From the NCBI GenBank assembly GCA_002205965.3, contig NADL03000650.1, forward strand, positions 186,001-250,000: a stretch of 64,000 nucleotides of DNA, given 5' to 3'. Positions 33,403 to 47,015 of this stretch are shown piece by piece. The notes under the pieces were generated by a model, which had not been told where the DNA came from, searched no databases, and saw nothing but the letters and a program-made list of their open reading frames with translations. Source of the DNA: Kappaphycus alvarezii (taxonomy: Eukaryota > Rhodophyta > Florideophyceae > Gigartinales > Solieriaceae). Numbering within the stretch: the first letter of the stretch is position 1; the number at the start of each line of letters is the position of its first letter. The position numbers and the translations under genes are program-made.

Positions 33403-35520
33403 AATTTTACGGAGCTCATGTGTTTTAGGATGAATTATTTGGTTTTGATGATGAAAACTGAGGCTGGGAGAAAAATAAGGATCTATAGTCCCCTTATATG
33501 TTCGACTGGGGAGCAGTGACTATGGAGAAATCGCCAGGGACAAAACAGAAATCCTGCTTAAAATAACTTTTTCTATGATAAGGGAGAATAATTCCTCCCT
33601 GTTACGGACATCGACAACTAGTACCATAGTTGTGTATTAAGCGAAGAAATCCATATTTGTCTATATGAAGGAGCTAACGGGGTACTTTAATCGAACTAGA
33701 AGTAATATTTTGGGGTCAGGGTGGGTTCTTCAGAAAATAGTTTTTGCCGCTGCTCTAGCATTGCAAATAGAGCTGGGGAAGATATTCAACAGTTAGTGAT
33801 GGGAATACAGATATGGTGGATTTGTGTACGTAGATGAAGGGAAAAGAGTACATAGACTGATCCGGAGCGAAGTACGTGCAGTATTACCCCAAAGGCCTGG
33901 AGCAGGGATTGCGTGCAATTGAGAATTACTCCTCAGTTCGGATTGAGCTGAGAAGAGTTAAAAATAGATATCGGCACATAACACCCATAATTTTTGCATT
34001 TGTATGGACGTGTTGACCATAAGAATCTTTCGGCTAAGCCGCGTAGCAACTCGATTTTAGTTTTTTTCGCCTTGGTAATAGCGAATTCTACGGGACTGAT
34101 ATTTGATAATAATAAAATTTATTTTATCCAAAACCAATGAAAGCGAAACAAAGGACTCGAGATGACCTTCAACGTTCACATTTCGAAGGTGTCCGTAAAA
34201 CTGATTTTTACGCGAAATAGGATGAAAAAGCTTGTTGAATGTAGCCATTTACGTCCAGAAATCCGTAAAATGACTTGCTAAATCGATTTGATAATAGAAA
34301 CGGCCATCATCATTGAACAAGCGGTGTAATAATTGCACTTTCTGCTCTTAGGATGAGAAGGAGTTTCGAGAGCGTGCGTAAATTCATTAGTTTACTGTAC
34401 CATACTATTTCTTTACGGCGCCACTGACAATTTCTAACATGTTGCTACCCGGCTTTTCTATATTTCGGTCGTTTCCAGTAGTAGCAGAGGAGGATGATGG
34501 AAGAGAAGCTTAAGGGAGTTAATCTGTCGACAATAATGCTTTGAAACAAGCTTATGGTTCTAGACCCTGGAAAATAGCGGAAGCCATATTCTCAGTAATG
34601 ATTTCCAAGTTCTTCGCAACTTTAATATTACAGCTTTGAAGAAATTATTTGATTTTTATACAAACTAGGGTATTTTATATTAATTTTCGCCCGAATAGGA
34701 ATGTCAGATTTGAATCTTTGCAAACTATGTACATGAATTTTGTGTCAGAAGCGTAACAAAGAATCGTCTCGACAACTTGAATTGGTCATCATTAGCGACG
34801 TTAACTCCTTCGAAGACCAAAGTGTGCGGGTTTGTTGCTTTATTTGGTGAAAATAGGGACAGTGATGACGGTGAAAAGACATGTAGAATAGGTGCACTAG
34901 GATGAGTAGGTAAAATAATAGGGGGAACAGATGAGACATCATCTTGGTAGAAGCATTTTTTTGATAAGCAGGAGGGTTTAGTGAATGTTTTGTTGACGCT
35001 GAGAGTATGAGTGAGGTAATTGTTGAAATGGACGACAAGTCTGGGCCAGAACTTAAATTTGCGTGGTATTGTTCGTTTTAATACCCCGATAAGAGTCATT
35101 GCCGGATGCAGATCCACTCGCAACGACGTTTGGGGAGTACGAAGGATTTTTTAGTGCCACTACGTCGGACAATTAAGCAGCAGATGGGAGGGTAGCCGAA
35201 ATTATGCCCTGAAGCGGCTGAAAACTTTCATGTGTAAACCTGTGGAAGAGGAGTTTATGTATCAATGGTTCAGCTTTGGGATAGGGGAAGCAGAGCGTCG
35301 AGTGTTGACAATATGATTATTTCTCTCTTTGCCCTTTTAATTTTGCAAGGGATACCAAATGCTTGGTACCAAATTTAATAACAGTTACTCGATGAGCGGT
35401 GCAGGTAAAGGCGGTCTTACAATTCGGTGTAAAGATATTCCATAAAGTGATATTTTGCCCATTTGTGTACGCTAGAAAAGTGCTTTTTAATTGTAGTGTA
35501 GTGGGTTTCATGCTGTACGG
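33403..35520 (-). pseudogene. Probable upstream (gag/protease) part of copia relic
   Basis: Minus-strand frames at 34057-34248 and 34725-35123 (MRVDLHPAMTLIGVLKRTIP then RKFKFWPRLVVHFNNYLTHT) lie upstream of the copia pol relic on the same strand. No zinc knuckle or DTG motif can be read, so the assignment rests on position only. Confidence 0.2.
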
Positions 35521-38500
35521 TAAGAACGCAGAAAACTGGGGTGTGCACCATAAGAGGCAGATTTTATAATAGTAAAGTATTTACTCGGATTAAGCATGCT
35601 TCGAGATAAGAGTATACGCGAAATATGCATACAGTGGCTGAATCCAAATAGTTTGACTTCCTTACTTATAACTCAAATAATCGTTGTCTGTATAATTAAG
35701 ATTAAACATAAATTATCGAATTTGAACTATGTTTTCAATTAAAACATGATTGTAAGCTTCATTTTTTAGCAGAAGATATAATCGAACTGATCAAACTCTG
35801 ACGGTCACACCCTTCCGGATAATTATGTGTTTACATTGAATCTCACCGACATCTGTAAAGTTCATGATTATGCGGTAGTGCAGAAACCACAAACACTTGC
35901 AGTATGTATGAGTAAAAATGCAATAAAAGGTGTGGACAATTGTCGCATCGAAATAATAATTAGTAAGACTTGAAGATGATAGCAAAAAATTCACCTTCGA
36001 GCCGATAAAGGTCAGGCAGATCCTTTCTGTTGAAGAAAAAAATGGAAAGTATTGATGAGTATCTCAAAAAAAGCCAGAACTGATACGCTAGTGGTACGTT
36101 GAACTCGCACGATGGGCGCAAACGACATTGCGTTTGTGAAGCGATGACGAAACATGCAATAATATCGAGATTTTTTGAAATAATCCGACAGAATTAACTA
36201 TGGTAGACTTTATAAGCAGCACTAACGTCGTCCAAGATCCCCGGGGGCTCCGTTTGTATGTATAAGTATGTAAATGTGTATGTATATGAGTGTACGTAAG
36301 CTATGTGCTGGCGTGTTCTCGACCAAACCGCGAGGAAACTACCAAAAAACGGAACGCTAGCGAGCTTATTTGCACCTAAGCTCCAAGAGCAAGCAAAAGG
36401 AGAGCTATCGGAATGGAAAAATATCGCAATAATGTCTTTAAAAGGTCGAATGGAGAGGTTTGAGGCTCAAAAAGGGCTGAGGTTTAGGAGGATAAATGGA
36501 TAAGGCGCGAGTGCAGATGAAAATATCGCCAATGCAGCTCTCCAGCTCTCCCTATATTAATAGAGAAGCTGAAAAGTTAGCCCAAAGGGTCGTTGGAATG
36601 CTGAGCAGTTTGAAGTTTGCTTCTGTATGGCTCCGGTATGAACACTGTGCAAAGAACCGACAGAAGGGATCAAGAAGGAGAAGTATAGATTCATTGGTTT
36701 TCTTGCTGCGAATCAGACGGGAATGAAAACCCCTGTTGATGTTTATAGGAAATTACTGGAGATCTAGATTGCTTTGTAGAACATCAGGACAAGACCATGG
36801 AGTGGATTAAGATTCCAACAAAACACTTTGATGGAAACGGAGTTTTCTGGGGTGATTGCAAGCATTCGGGGCATAGATAGGGCATAGGCCTAGTCGGCGA
36901 GTCATTCTGCTTGTTTAAAATTGTTCTGCGCATGGAAAGAAAAATAATTTAATTGCCTCGAGTAATGTGGAAGTACAGTTTCCCCTCTAAAACGATATCC
37001 TGAATCCAGCCTCTGTAGGCAGGGATCATTGGCGCACTGAAAGCTGCATATATACACCTTTTTTGTTTCTTGTATTCGAAAATGGAGATAAAAAGATGGA
37101 AAAAAATCTAAAACATTGATATAATGGCAGAAATGCGTCGGATGCAGGCAAATGGAATGTTTTATCGTGTAAGCGATTCGAAAAAGTTAGGGGCATTTAA
37201 CTATAGAGAAAAGATCATTGGAGAAGCCTACTGCAGAAATCTCACAAGAACTTTGGGTTGCAATGAAAGTTGCAGCTACTGAGTAAAACGTGCAAAAACC
37301 GAAAAACCGCAGCGATGTAAGTAGCGAACTAGATTGACTTGAGTTGAACTGTTTTCGTGGATCGTAAGCTAGTGATTTCTTGGAAAATAACAGCCACGTG
37401 TCCGGAAATAAAATCACCTGAGCTCAGGAAGCCTCTGTAACCTTCGTTTATATGGAGTCAGAGTCCTCCTGAACTTTAAATTGATCGTTATTACGACAAT
37501 TAAATTCGAAATCAATACAGCAGAACGCTTGTAATTGCTGTTGTGCACTCAGGAGTTCTCAACGCAGTGAAAAATAGGACTCAATCTATCTAGTGGGCGC
37601 TGTACGGCGATAGTAGGCGGAAGTATGAATGTTCTTCCGGAAAGGGGCAATGCTGCAAATGAAGAGGACGGATGTGAGCGAGCACGGAGGCGAAGATAAG
37701 TGAGAGAATGTAGATTTAGATTGAGAGGGCAGGGGTTTGGTCTTCCGGAGGGATTTATTTCTGTTTGCGGATTCCTATAAGGGTTCCTCGGTTGCAGGGT
37801 GGGTAGGGAGCCGAGATTGAGGACGATAGGATGAATGCGATGCCAAGGGATGATTAATCAGCAGTAGTTAAAAAATTGACTAAATGAAACGCAAATAAGA
37901 TCAATACTAGAGTGAAGAATGGGCGATAGTATATCTCTGTTGTGTACCAAAAAATTTATTGTCTGTTTAAAACAGATAGGTGAGAAAAAATCTTCCAATA
38001 GAATGGTTCTTGATTCTCGATTCCGGCGGCGACGAGCTATGATCATTTGTCGAGCTACATGGATTCGAAAGATGTAACGGCCATAGATTCGAGCAGGAGG
38101 GAGGCAGAAACAGTGAGCGGAATATCAATGAGTCTGTTTCATGAGGCAATTCTATGGGTTTTTGGATAATGGAAATTGGCTTATTTCCGTAAAAATCACG
38201 AGTTTAAGGATAAAAGAGCCCCTTGCGTGAGATGACAGTCTGATAGTAATTTTCAAACCCGATAGCTTAAGGCAGCTACTCGAACCGGCCTCAGTATCTT
38301 TTTACTTCAAGTGGACTTATAAAGACAGAATACATTGAGTAAAAGTTGCCAGAAGGGTTGTGCAGGAGTCCGAGGGCCCATAAAGTACATAAGATTCTAA
38401 TGTTTCGCTCCATAGCCAAGTATAGCAACAAGAGATGCAAGGAAAGGTTACTTATAAAGAGGCCGCAAAGGTATTTTTATGATTGATAGCTTTACTTTGG

Positions 38501-38700
38501 AATATTTTTGGTAATTAGAGCATTCCCAAAGGTTAATCAAATAAGAGAAGTTTAATTTTTTCAAATTTGTCGTGATTGAAGCTCTGCCAAGGGACAATTA
38601 AACCAGATATGATTTGACCATTTTCGCAAAAGTAGCGGCTGTACTTCCGAGAATGATTCCATATTTTGATCATTTGCTCGCAGCGGATAAAAAGTTGGAG
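35521..38700. other. No recognised gene; two adjoining unknown frames
   Basis: Mostly AT-rich. Plus-strand frames 36303-36503 (LPKNGTLASLFAPKLQEQAK) and 36496-36726 (MKISPMQLSSSPYINREAEK) overlap by eight bases in different phases and have a coding-like composition (basic, few rare residues), but I do not recognise them. They may be one decayed protein. Confidence 0.3.
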
Positions 38701-38708
38701 ATTGGAGA

Positions 38709-39728
38709 TTGGCAAAGGGGACCGATCTCGCACCAGAAAAGACAGATTTCTCGAGAAACAAATGCACTTTTCGTCCTCATCAACACCTACACTTTGATTC
38801 TTGCCCAACAAGGGAACTGTGGCAGACTTCGGCATACAACATCCATTCACCTCTCTCCGTCAGCTTCATATCTCTCAATAGTTGTGCATTCCAGCATCAT
38901 TTTCTCAATTGGTTTCGCCACTGCAACCAAACAGCACGGTGCTATCCGTTTGGGATCTCAGAAGAATCCAACAATGCGGTCCATTCCAAACTGCGAATAT
39001 CTTTCCTCCGCACGTCGGAAAGTACACATCAAGCGACTAGAACGAGAGGGAACATCTACTCCTCTTATGATGACCGAGCACTCGCTACCGCTTGGATGAA
39101 AACGAGAGAATATACCATCATTGGTTCCGAACAGGAGCCCTTGTAGTTTTGAAACAAAATATTCAAAACGCGCGAACTTATCAAACTCAGCATGACTGAC
39201 CGAAGAACGCTAGAATATCTGAAGAGCAGAGTTGAACTCATTCTGAAAAAGTTCGTCAACTTTTCTGGACGCGCCGCAAAGATAAGGGCCTCTAAGTCGA
39301 CCGGTGTAAGGGCAGATGACATTATTAGAATGGCTACGGCTCTTAATAACAACAACGTCAAGACATCTTCTGCTACTGATAGCTGCGGGAAAGAAATTAA
39401 AATACCTCGAGAGCTGGAGATTGCCTCGCGATTATCCGAAGTTCTTGGCGAGTGGAAAAAGAAGGGTGGAGATTGAGAAAAGAAACCAAAAAAATACCCC
39501 AGAGGATGGATCTGGTGTGATGGTAGTTGTGGAATCAGATTCAAACGGCGGATCTGGTTCGCGGAGTCATACTGAGGAGCGTTCCTCGGGTCTACTGATT
39601 GGCTGTCCCGAACCAAGGAGCAGTTGACTCAACTAGAAGCTTCGCAAAAGAAGCTGCGACTGGCTGAATTTGCAATTGAGTTGCAGAAGACCTGGAATGA
39701 CGGCCTCGAGAGCATAAAGAGATCATGA
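38709..39728 (+). pseudogene. Myb/SANT-like companion of Harbinger-like relic B
   Basis: The plus strand reads YDDRALATAWMKTREYTIIG then SEQEPL, the conserved 'ED-AL--AW-----D-I-G--Q' start of the plant-type Myb/SANT-like protein. After a stop the same register gives FWNKIFKTRELIKLS-like text and TDRRTLEYLKSRVELILKKF, then VNFSGRAAKIRASKSTGVRA and DDIIRMATALNN. This is the 'R--L--RW--I---V-KF-G-Y--I---SG--D' pattern. A C-terminal helical part (39603-39728) reads SRTKEQLTQLEASQKKLRLA. These proteins accompany PIF/Harbinger transposases, and the transposase lies convergently at 40018-41350. Confidence 0.65.
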
Positions 39729-40017
39729 TTTGCTCGAACGATCCATCTAAATACAATGCGATTGAAGCCATTACTTTTATCAATATTCTATGATCTGAAG
39801 TACTGAATTAGGCACGATAAATTTTGCTAACACTGCGAGATAAAAAATCAAAAAGAACACGGCAAACAGAGCCGAGACGAAATTGACAGTAAGCATTAGG
39901 GCGAAAATGCTCGTGAATAGGCCCCTCTTCCGGCCCCGCGCCCGCCTACTACTGAAATGGGAGATACTATTAGCTAATACGTTAATTTCCCATAACAATC
40001 TTAAAAAGAGTCCATAA

Positions 40018-41350
40018 TTAATGCTCTCGTGTCGTATTACTCCGTTTCGCTTCTTGTAAATTTATTGAGTGCACATAGGACTGCAAGAGATCCAGATGGG
40101 AAGGGAATTTCCTCGCCAACGGTCTCAAGCGTTCTCCACATTGGGGTGTAATTTTCCCCAGTTGCACAATCCGCTTCCCTTCGCTCATCAAAACCGCGTT
40201 TTTATCCTCTTCTCGGTCTTCTACTGTCATATTGTGAAGTTTGATCAAACACTTCAGAATATGCCTCATGTATACCTTTGAACAGAAGCGGCCCGGCCGC
40301 TATAATATGTACCACGTCCCTTGTTGTACCCCCAAAACACTCTTGATATCCTTTCGTGCACTTTAATGTGAAAAAGATAGTAAATGCTCTTTAGACGTTA
40401 CTGGTTCAATGATATTTTGCAGAAATTTTGGACATTTACAGAGAGAATATGGACATTTTGGATAAATCCCACCCACAAGCCAATAAATAACATTCCTCCT
40501 CTCACTGTCAATATAATACTCAGTTGTTGAGGGATATGTGCCGTTGGAAATATTGGAGAGAAGAGGAGCTGAATCCATTACATTCATGTCGTTGCATGAA
40601 CCGGGCATGGCATGCCATATCCAAAGGGAATAGTCTTAAATATATTTTAGGATAATAGGGGGCACACGTTCCTCTCCTTTAAACTATCAATGCTAGCCCG
40701 TCGGAAATCTTTTTTTTAAACCCACTTGCAGCATTCTAGGCTTCCCACAGGAATTAATCATTCCAGGGAAGCCCTTATTTTCGGAACGACATCATATTCT
40801 TCGTATTTCTGCATTCTTCTAGGAACGCAGACTCTCTTCTCCAAATTTACCCACAGAAGTTCCCAAAAACTGTACTACGCACTCAATTATTGTCGATGAT
40901 ACCAACCGTAAGTAATAATTCAGGTCGTCCGATGTATATGCATATGCCAATACAAAAATTGCGGATGTAACTATCTGCAAAGCGCTTAGGCCCAAACAGC
41001 CTGTGCAATCCTTTCATTACATGAAGTATTCGTTTGTTCTAAGAAAATCGTATATTTTCATAAATCGATCTTTGAGCATCCTAAACATTCGCTTAAACAT
41101 GCCCTCATGATATATTGGAGTATTGCGATAGTTTTCATTGCTTAGTACAATAGCACCTTCTTCTCTATTTCGATAAATGCGAAGCGATCTGCCGGGTCGA
41201 GATCCACTCCTTTTTGGGTCTTCCTAATCGCTTCTGTATCTGAGAAGCTGGTTTGTTATAGTGAGTATTCCGTCGCTCTCGAGCTCCTGATCCGGAAGTG
41301 CCAAGAGATGCGTTTGGTGATGTTGACATGAACAGCGCGTTGTCTCCTAC
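40018..41350 (-). pseudogene. PIF/Harbinger-like transposase relic B (DDE_Tnp_4 type)
   Basis: Minus strand from about 41340: REEGAIVLSNENYRNTPIYH, GMFKRMFRMLKDRFMKIYDF and KDCTGCLGLSALQIVTSAIF match the N-terminal half ('VYPE-MFRRRFRM----F--I', 'G--GLSALQK-T-A-R-LAY'). The middle (41000-40620) is unreadable. The C-terminal half gives MPGSCNDMNVMDSAPLLSNI (catalytic Asp in GSCND), VIYWLVGGIYPKCPYSLCKC (Asp of 'LADGIYP' replaced by Gly) and ARKDIKSVFGVQQGTWYIL. There the catalytic Glu of 'DVERAFG' has become Lys. It ends HILKCLIKLHNMTVEDREED. Two of three catalytic residues lost, so inactive. Confidence 0.8.
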
Positions 41351-41661
41351 TCGGCAGTACGAGGGCGAAAAATTTTAAGTTGCACTAAAATCGTTGGGTG
41401 AGAAATCAAAACAAGAACATTTCCAAAGTGATATTTCTACATCAGCGAATCAGAGAATTACATTTGCCAATTTTATTTCTTAAGTTTGATTAACTGCTGG
41501 GGTGTTCTTACATCACCGAATCGCGCTATTCTTGTAGACAGTTTACTGTATATGAGTCTAATCGACACTGCTTCAACCAAAATATATATTTCACAGCTAG
41601 ATTTTGACACTCCCATATCCAACTTTGCACACCTCGTCGTACTCATTTTTCGTTTAAAAAT

Positions 41662-41777
41662 AATTTTGTACTGTAAAAAAGTGAAAATGAACATTAACAT
41701 AAGAATTAATTATCTAATCCCCCAATTTTGTACTGTAGAAAAGTGAAAATGAACATTAAAATAAGAATTAATTATCT
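41662..41777 (+). repeat. 54-base tandem-like duplication
   Basis: Copies at 41662-41715 and 41724-41777, separated by eight bases, differing at only a couple of positions. Both carry TTTTGTACTGTA, AAAGTGAAAATGAACATTAA and AGAATTAATTATCT. A recent local duplication in AT-rich DNA. Confidence 0.9.
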
Positions 41778-41789
41778 GCCTAATTGCAA

Positions 41790-44700
41790 GTCTTTTTTAG
41801 CTAATTAATTTCAAAAATCCTACCTGGATCAATCTGAGATAAGCAAAAGCGAACATTTCAATTACGTCTCTCGTCTCAGTCTGCATTTCAATAAAATTAG
41901 TAGTTCGATCGCTGCTCTCAATTCCCACGCGGCTATTGATCTTCCTCAGAGTGTTAATTTCAGTGCCCAACATATGTAACTTTAATGTTTCTCGCTAATG
42001 AGGCCGTTTGAGCTGCAGTTGTTTTGGCCTTAAGGCGATGGCCTTAAGGCTATGATTTATAAAATTTCTGTCTGTTTTTACGTTCAAGTATCTTTGCGTT
42101 TAATTTCTTCCTCTCTTTGATCAAGGAAACGAAACTGAGATGAATCTATTTTCGACATTGCAAGGAGGCAAAGATCGTCTCTTTTCGTCCAACTGTGTGA
42201 TGCAAATAAATGTTGGCCGATTCACCACATTTAAAATATGCGGTTTGTCAGAATCAGTTACTGTCTTCGCGTTTGACAGAGAGGAGTTCTTACTTTCAAT
42301 TACTAATTTCTAGCTCTGTAATTTAGGAGTTGGAAACTTCTGTTCCAAATCATGTCTCGCTTCAACTTCTTTTCGCGGAATACTCGCAGAAAAATACTTC
42401 ATCAGACTGGCTGTACCGATCGGTCTGTTAATGATACTCTGAGCCCCATGTTTATGACAAAGGTCGCAGCGTTTTGACCCGAACTACAATTTTGACTATA
42501 AAATTTCTCTCTTACTGTCAGAATTATACCAGCGCATTCCCTTTTTAGTATAAAACAAAGCATAGCATACCATCCAAAAAATTTAGGCATTTTTTTGCGC
42601 TTTATCATCATAATTATAATATTTGAATACTTTAAAACTTGAAACGGAAGATAAAATACGCCGTTGCTAAACAACTGATCTTGATATGGTGAATACCAAA
42701 TTGTTACATAGTTTCATCAGTATTCTTGGGGTATTAAAACGGCTTTGTAAACATGTTAATTTGAAACGGGGTAAATCATTGTTGGTTATACATAAAAACA
42801 TGAAAGATTGTTGAATATCTGAAATTGGTCAAAACTATCTGAATGGCTTGAAAATATGGTCTCATTCAAATATAACACTTCCTTTGTCATAAGTTTCTCA
42901 TGAGTTTCAATATTGAACCTATCTAAAAATTTTTAACAGTCGTTTTACCACAGCTAGCATAAACATGTAACATACTAGGTTTATGTCAGCCTACATCAGC
43001 AGCATCAATTTCGAGACATTAAAATTGAGTTAATTTATAATATTGTTAGGTGTTGTATTACAGGAGGCGAGCAAGCTCATGAGCTGATCGGTTTACCGAG
43101 CATTATCAGCTAATGCAAATTGATGCGAAACAGTTCTTTACAAAATTTGCAATGTAGAAAATATAATTATTTGAAAGAGTGGAACCTTTTTCTGTCGCGA
43201 ATTTTTCCGATGTATTCCGTGCACCATGAGAAAAAGTTTATCGGTCATGATTTAGAGGACGTAATTTTAAGTCTAAGCGTAATAATAGTGATTTTCACAA
43301 ATGTTTCCTACTTCATTTAAATAGAAGAGGGGCAGAGCGTAATTAGTGTAATTAGTGCTGCTTGAAGTTTGTCTCCATTATGAAATTGATATTGTGAACT
43401 TTTCTTTCGTTTTGACCTGATGAATGCATCCATCTGGGACCGCTACACGAGGATGGTACGATACATATCGAAAATTATTTATTCTACTGCAGATGCGGAC
43501 ATGGTTCGTTATCAGCGATCAAGGTATTATGATTGAGTAATTATCCAAAGGAAAAATCAAGAACATAAATAGCGTTGGTCTGAGCGACCAGGGAAGTATA
43601 ATATTCCCGCCAAAATTTCCTGTGATTTTTGTATCAAATAATATTGACCTGAAGACACCCGCGTGCTTCGAGACGCAAAAACGCTGTACTTATAACACAC
43701 GATCTTTATTTATACCTTCAAAAGAATTTACGCGTTTTATAGATCTCTAAAATGCCACCAACAAAGAATTTTTGTCATGAAAGAAGCTCGGAGTCAAACG
43801 AAAATCTTTTTACTGACCTCCTCATTTTTCTGTGAAATAATTCCAGAATAAACTACTCCATTTCGAGTTCTTCCAGAAAACTGTTGGCGAATATGGGTAA
43901 AATGTTTATCTTTTCCCTTTAAATGTCTTCAAAGGACGGGTTTTAGATCCTGAGGGTTTATGCTTCTCTTTCTGACCAATAATGAACTGTAATCGCACAG
44001 TAGGGATGGATCTTAACGAAGAATACACTGATAGGCAGTTTACGATGATTCAATATTCGAGGAGCTCGATTTATGTCAACTGTAAGAGAAAGAAACTAGA
44101 CCTATGCTTATCAAGATATCCGGAAATATTATTATTCATCGTATTTATAGAAATATTTTAAGAATATGACTTTCAATTTCACCTCCTGTTATTATTCGTC
44201 TGCTAGATGATGGTAAAGAAATTCAAAATTGATTTAAAATTTTCAATTGAATAAATAAAAATATGCAAATATGAAGGTATATTCACTGAGGAAAATGCGA
44301 ATATTTCCAGAATAAAACAAATGTAGAAATCAGTAATCATTTATTCTTCGTTTTCTGCTTTAATTATAATTTTTATCTCATTTCGGTATCATAATAGATC
44401 TGCGAAAACCGAAGTTCCCACGAAAAATATTACAGCTCGATTTCAAGCACTCAATACACTGTGCCACAAGAAGTTCAACTATGAGATTAAATTTTTTATG
44501 AGAATTTTTCAGTCACTTCGATTGACTCCTGGATATATCCTTGCTATATGTGAATAGCAAACCCACAAAAATACAGCCACGCACGCAGGCGGTATTTTCC
44601 TCGTCTAGAGCTTTATCCTGAAGTTCGCAATTTGCAGCAGCAGAATTGAAGCACAAGCGAGTTATATAAACCAAGAATATTTTCGCGATACTCTTCTACC

Positions 44701-47015
44701 TCCGCGTATCATATATTTATTTCCTCTCCCTTTGTTTTCTGTAGTACTTTTCATTCCTCGAAGCAAAAAAATTAGCCGCTTTAAATTTTTTCCAGCATAT
44801 TCATGCACTTCGCGAGAGTCACGACCTTTGAAAGCGGTCGTGGATCATATAGAACAAACTTTGTTTATTCAGAATTATCTTACGTGATTGTAAAATCTTG
44901 TAAGACAGTTAAAACTATCTGAACCTCTTCAAGTAGCGACTAGTGACATGAAGTTTCTTAAGTGACCTGAGTGCATTCTCTGATATGTTCAGTACTTCCT
45001 TGTTCAATATTTAATTATTGTAACGATCTCCGATAGGTTCTCTAGCGGCTTTTTGCCATTGATAAATATGACCAAACTGATTGGAAACAAAAGTCTATTC
45101 CATCCAATAATCGCCTTTATCTTCTGAGTGCTGACCCATCAATCTAGATTGAAACCATATTTCTACGCAAGGACATTCTCAGCCCAATAATCTATCCCGG
45201 AATACTATATGGAACATTCTAGACAAAAAGAAAGCGAAATGGTCAAAAAGCCCAAAATTTTATCTTATCCGGTTAAAAGATTCCTGTCATAATTTCTTGT
45301 CTCCACTCAAGACAGCTAAGCCAGCTACGAGACGTGTGCACATCAAATGTAAGAGAATAAAAATTTTCGCAAAAAACATGGAAACACAATTTTCTCTTTG
45401 ATACGCACCACGAAGCCCTCCAATAGCTTGCTGTCCATATTTTAGTTATCAAAAATGTATACTGTAATATTGCGGAGCATATCCGGTTCACTGTCCAAAA
45501 TGTGATGTACAGCTGGTACCTTGCTATTAACGCAAGTCCTGAATTGGTCCAATGCTCTAAAATCAATCATTTTCGTTCTAGATTCAAATGAGGTGTTTCT
45601 TTTGACATCTGCAGGAGACGAAAACAAGTCTATTGATATTTTTATTTGTAACGTATCTTGTAAAAAAAATTAAAAAATACGCCATGAATTGACGTTGAAA
45701 AAAATAAAGTATTTATCTCTTTATGTATTAGGCACACTACAGTACCGGAGACGTTCCAAATGCGAACGAGTTGTGTCAGGAAATAAATACTTGCAACTCC
45801 AAATTTACAAATAATTTCGGTTAAACTATGTGAATAGTCTCAGCTATCTTCGATAATTGTCTTGGTTTTTTGGATTCATCTGACTTACACTTAATTTCCC
45901 AATAGCGAGCGTAGAATGCCCATGAAGCATTTTAGCTTGGTACTCCGTTCGGAAAGCCTCCTATCTGCTGTAATAAGTTCCACCATTTAACGTCATCCCT
46001 CATAGCCAGTAACAGTACATTTTCGGGGGCATTCATAAATCGAGTACCAATGAGCTATACTACTTCGTTCATTGCGTGCGATCGCCAGGCTCTTATGTTA
46101 GAAGTAATTTGTAAGGCCCCTCTGAATTTGAACATATTGTTATTAAACTTATTCGTCGCGAAGCAGTACTGGTCGCTTCGAAAATTCCACGATTTGATAT
46201 TCAATAACAATAAACTAATGCAATATTATTGCGCTAAGCTGCCTTGTATTATTCTCTCTCCCTTGGAATTATATTTTTTCCTCTGCTATATGAAGGGATA
46301 TATTGTTCATTTTGGAGCAATAGATGAAAATGGTAGTAGCAAACAGGAAAAATGGGGTAAAAATCGTTCAAAGGAACAAATTTACTAATTTAATAATGGA
46401 ACGAGGTTTCGAAAATAATGCTGAGCGCATACAGAGGGGTTTGGAACTATGATAAACCTCCGTGTCAGTGTAATGGGTATATAAGTGCCAAATATGTTAG
46501 ACCCAGGATTTTGCGAGGGCGTGTTTATTCTTTATACATGACAAAACCCACGCGCAAAATATTTACCACTACGAGGAGTACATAAATTGCGAAAAATGTC
46601 GCGTATTTCAATCTGAAAATACGCCAAAATTCGAAAGGAATCTCTATTTCTCCTACAGTCCATTGCTAGTAAATAGACTTTCTACCTTTTTTGTTTTCAA
46701 AATCCAGGATACTATGAGCGCCCGCATTTTGATAAACATCCGTTCTCTAAAATCTTTTCTTACTGCATAAACCCAAATTAATCCTGTTTGGATCCAAATC
46801 AACTGTACTGTTCCATTTTTATTTTATATTCGAATATTTATGACCTCTCTTTATTGCAGACTACTTTCAACTAATCTCTATTTCTGTCCTCCTAATTGAG
46901 TTCCAAAATTGTGTCTCTTAAGTCATTTATTTTACTGTGTAAACATAGTGACTCAAGTAAAATTTTGCAAAGTAGTCACCAATTCTTTCCACAAAGGCCT
47001 AGATAGTTCGAGATC
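41790..47015. other. AT-rich region without recognised genes
   Basis: Short frames occur (42402-42674 minus, 43120-43320 plus, 45273-45627 minus, 46050-46388 plus), but none shows a family motif I can name, and stops are dense. Two copies of the palindrome GCCTTAAGGC lie at 42027-42036 and 42041-42050. Confidence 0.4.

Noticed and set aside
34745-35038. Second minus-strand frame overlapping 34725-35123
   Set aside because: Alternative phase of the same decayed segment; His/Ser-rich low-complexity reading without a domain.
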